Below, one piece after another: positions 61,909 to 64,000 of a DNA stretch of 64,000 nucleotides. Both the position numbers and the translations under genes were made by a program. Below the pieces are notes generated by a model. It saw only the letters and a list, made by a program, of their open reading frames with translations, searched no databases and had not been told where the DNA came from. Numbering within the stretch: position 1 is the first letter of the stretch; each line of letters opens with the position of its first letter. Source of the DNA: Lithacetigena sp037446255 [NCBI: Coprothermobacterota bacterium] (GTDB lineage: Bacteria; Coprothermobacterota; HKB111); the NCBI GenBank assembly GCA_037446255.1, contig JBBIIY010000004.1, forward strand, positions 1 through 64,000, read 5' to 3'.

Positions 61909-63393
61909 ATGGAAAAGATTTACCAGATAATAACCAATACCAACCTTGATTTTAAAGACAAAAGGCATCTTCTCTGCCTGGAAGCAGAAAATAGCTTACC
62001 CTATCCTAATATCAGCCAGAAAGCACAAACCTACCTTGAAGAAGGTACTATTTGCGATTTATTTGAAGGTCACGCACCCTATAGGCCAAGATATATTCTA
62101 CCTGACTACCTTAAATTTATTAAGCAAGGAAGTGAATACTTAAATATTTCACCTCCGAAAAACCTCTTTGAAGCCATAAACGCCCTTCTGGTCATCTATA
62201 AGTTCGTTCCTTCCATCACCGGTTACCCGGTTTACCTTGGTCAAATTGATGACTTGCTGGAACCTTTTCTAAGTACTGTGTCTCCCCGGGAAGTGGAAAA
62301 CCTTTTACGTTTATTCCTGACCAACATAGATAGAACCCTTCCCGATGCTTTTGTCCACATAAATATTGGGCCTTCAGACAGTCAGGTAGGCAGGTTGATT
62401 TTATGGTTGGAAAAAGAATTGAAACATTCCATTCCCAACCTCTCCCTTAAATACAGCCCGGAAACCCCTGATGACTTAGCCCTGCAGGCTATTGAAACCG
62501 CTCTGGTAACCGGTAAACCTTATTTTGTAAACCACCAGGAGTTAGCTAATGATTTAGGAAAAGATTATGCCATAGCCAGTTGCTACAACACCCTCCTGAT
62601 CGGTGGAGGAAGTCATACCCTGGTTCGGCTTAACTTAAAACAGGTTGCGGAAAATTCAAATGATTATGATGACTTCATCAACCATAAACTACCTGAGGCT
62701 ATTTCTTTACTGGTAGAAATAATTAATGCCCGGGCCAAGTTTATCGTGGAAAAAGCAAAGTTCTTTGAAACTTCCTTTCTGGCAAAGGAAGGACTGATTG
62801 ATTTATCTAAATTCACTTCTATGGCTGGCTTCTTTGGGCTCTATGAGGCAGTTAAACTATTAACTGAATTAAATATGGGTAAGGATGGGGAAGCCGAGAA
62901 ATATGCTCTGGAAATAACCAGCCGTGCGCGGGAATTGTTGGATAGTTATACTGGACTATACTGCGGAGGATATTGTAATAAAATAGGTTTTCATGCTCAA
63001 TCGGGTATTGATACCGATATAGAAGTTACCGCAGGAGTTCGCATAAAGTATGGAGAAGAACCACTTCTTTACGAACAGATAATTCTTGAAGGAAAACTTC
63101 ACCCTTACTTTAATGCTGGTATCAGTGATATCTACACCTTTGACCTTACTGCAAAGGAAAATCCCGAAGGATTACTAAAAATTATTAAAACTGCTATGAA
63201 AAAAGGTATCAGAATTTTTGCTCTCACTACTACCGATTCTGAATTTGTCAGGGTTACCGGTTATCTGGTTAAGAAAACTGATATAGAAAAATACCATAGA
63301 GGAGAGCTTCTCAGGGAAGATACGGTTAAACTGGGGGCTGATAGTATCAGGAATAACGAAACCTTGAAAAGAAGGGTATTCGGAAAGTCTTAG
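61909..63393 (+). CDS. yjjI: Glycyl-radical enzyme, YjjI family
   Basis: This 494-residue protein matches the YjjI family, whose reaction is unknown. The active-site Cys is probably C225 in YAIASCYNTLLIGGGSHTL (220-238). The radical glycine is G451 in EFVRVTGYLVKK, where RVxGY is the glycyl-radical signature. SGIDTDIEVTAGVRIKYGEEP lies further upstream. It needs activation by the radical-SAM protein encoded 50 bases downstream and is oxygen-sensitive, so the host is anaerobic or facultative. The ATG follows CCAGGTGAAC. The divergent neighbour is a nucleoside phosphorylase. Confidence 0.88.
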   Translation: MEKIYQIITNTNLDFKDKRHLLCLEAENSLPYPNISQKAQTYLEEGTICDLFEGHAPYRPRYILPDYLKFIKQGSEYLNISPPKNLFEAINALLVIYKFVPSITGYPVYLGQIDDLLEPFLSTVSPREVENLLRLFLTNIDRTLPDAFVHINIGPSDSQVGRLILWLEKELKHSIPNLSLKYSPETPDDLALQAIETALVTGKPYFVNHQELANDLGKDYAIASCYNTLLIGGGSHTLVRLNLKQVAENSNDYDDFINHKLPEAISLLVEIINARAKFIVEKAKFFETSFLAKEGLIDLSKFTSMAGFFGLYEAVKLLTELNMGKDGEAEKYALEITSRARELLDSYTGLYCGGYCNKIGFHAQSGIDTDIEVTAGVRIKYGEEPLLYEQIILEGKLHPYFNAGISDIYTFDLTAKENPEGLLKIIKTAMKKGIRIFALTTTDSEFVRVTGYLVKKTDIEKYHRGELLREDTVKLGADSIRNNETLKRRVFGKS

Positions 63394-63443
63394 TTAATAC
63401 ATACTGAAAATATTCCAACCAGTTGCACGGGGAGGTAATAAAC

Positions 63444-64000
63444 ATCCAGGGGTTAATCAACAGGATTATTGAGAGTAGCTTTATTGACGGACCGGGTAAC
63501 CGTTTGGTGGTCTTTATGCAGGGCTGTAACCTGAACTGTATCTACTGCCACAACCCTGAAACCCAGAAAGAATGCTGTTTATGTGGTATATGCGCGGAAA
63601 GTTGTCCTGCTAAAGCTTTATCAATTGCTGATAACAAGATTATTTACCTTAAAGACCTCTGCCAGTTTTGTGATAGGTGCCTGCAGGTCTGTCCCTATTA
63701 TTCTTCTCCAAAATATTTCAGGATGAATACTTCAGAACTTTCTAACTATATTCTCAAGCACCATGAGTTTCTTAATGGCATAACCTTTTCCGGAGGGGAA
63801 TGCACTTTACAAACACCCTTTATCATAGAAGTATCTCAAAAGGTAAAAAGCAACTCTCCCTTAACCGTTTTCCTGGACACCAATGGGTATGTTCACCAAT
63901 CAGATTGGGAGTTGATTTGTAATCATGTTGACGGGTTGATGGTTGACCTGAAAGCCTTTAATAGCCATACTCATCAATATATTACCGGTGCGGATAACTC
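63444..64000 (+). CDS. yjjW: Radical-SAM glycyl-radical-enzyme activase, YjjW family (cut by window end)
   Basis: The activase creates the glycyl radical on YjjI. The 185 visible codons give DGPGNRLVVFMQGCNLNCIY with the SAM cluster CxxxCxxC, then two ferredoxin-like 4Fe-4S motifs (CCLCGICAESCP and CQFCDRCLQVCP), FSGGEC, LDTNGY and VDLKAF. There is no ATG, GTG or TTG in frame between the GGGGAGG site (63429-63435) and the conserved N-terminus. ATC at 63444, eight bases after that site and aligning with the Met of homologues, is the most likely start. The C-terminus lies beyond the window. Confidence 0.9.
   Translation, partial: MQGLINRIIESSFIDGPGNRLVVFMQGCNLNCIYCHNPETQKECCLCGICAESCPAKALSIADNKIIYLKDLCQFCDRCLQVCPYYSSPKYFRMNTSELSNYILKHHEFLNGITFSGGECTLQTPFIIEVSQKVKSNSPLTVFLDTNGYVHQSDWELICNHVDGLMVDLKAFNSHTHQYITGADN

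Overview
The window is about 64 kb of A+T-rich bacterial chromosome. It looks like an anaerobic, Gram-positive-type member of the Firmicutes (Clostridia sensu lato). The pointers are the gene orders tilS-hpt-ftsH, greA-lysS, rpiB-upp-tagO-mnaA and cmk-plsC-ispH-der, many TTG and GTG starts with strong AGGAGG-type ribosome sites, S-layer-homology (SLH) proteins together with a CsaB pyruvyl transferase, the MEP isoprenoid genes ispE and ispH, a glycyl-radical enzyme with its radical-SAM activase, and amino-acid fermentation genes (hutH, tdh-kbl, a 2,4-diaminopentanoate dehydrogenase homologue and a KamB-like aminomutase reactivase homologue). No rRNA, CRISPR array, phage or integrated plasmid was seen. 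I cannot name the species.

Layout. 1-5.0 kb: the 5' end of a MalY/PatB-type lyase gene, an ArsR-type regulator followed by a 37-residue Cys-rich peptide, initiator and elongator tRNA-Met, then tilS-hpt-ftsH. 5.0-8.3 kb: hutH, a convergent KamB-like gene, a decayed ABC-permease remnant and a tRNA cluster (Leu, Val, Asp). 8.4-12.3 kb: a CofE-like ligase, YibE/F, DUF502 and PAP2 membrane proteins. 12.3-16.3 kb: a PAS protein, a PAS/HD-GYP c-di-GMP phosphodiesterase and a two-gene glutamine-dependent NAD synthetase. 16.3-22 kb: GNAT, guaB, rpmB, smpB and an SLH-anchored 5'-nucleotidase. 22-28.5 kb (minus strand): a diguanylate cyclase, ispE, rsmA and the kbl-tdh-diaminopentanoate dehydrogenase group. 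28.6-34.9 kb: tRNA-Thr, an unusual pair of dehydrogenase-like genes (one resembling cyanobacterial acyl-ACP reductase), greA, lysS, tRNA-Arg, degV, rpiB and upp.

34.9-48.1 kb is one long, tightly overlapping operon for cell-wall polysaccharide: tagO, mnaA, murA, a DUF4330 protein, murJ, LCP ligase, Wzy/ligase, two glycosyltransferases, UDP-ManNAc dehydrogenase, a TagA/WecG transferase and csaB. It fits a pyruvylated secondary wall polymer, which is the known ligand of SLH domains. Two SLH proteins in the same window, the 5'-nucleotidase and a peptide-binding protein, would be its clients. 48.1-52.1 kb (minus strand) holds that SLH-linked binding protein with two permeases but no ATPases. 52.1-53.3 kb is a decayed intergenic stretch with a transposase remnant. 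53.3-61.8 kb (minus strand) carries mgtE, der, ispH, plsC, cmk, an M50 protease, a CCA-enzyme homologue and a pyrimidine-nucleoside phosphorylase. 61.9 kb to the end carries the glycyl-radical enzyme yjjI and its activase yjjW, the latter cut by the window edge.

The strongest leads for something new are the acyl-ACP-reductase-like/quinate-dehydrogenase-like gene pair (28.9-30.9 kb), the yjjI-yjjW/nucleoside phosphorylase linkage with an apparent AUC start for yjjW (60.5-64 kb), the SLH-anchored solute-binding protein (50-52 kb), and the diaminopentanoate dehydrogenase-tdh-kbl group together with an orphan KamB-like gene. All functional statements are reasoned from sequence reading and family knowledge; no database search was run.
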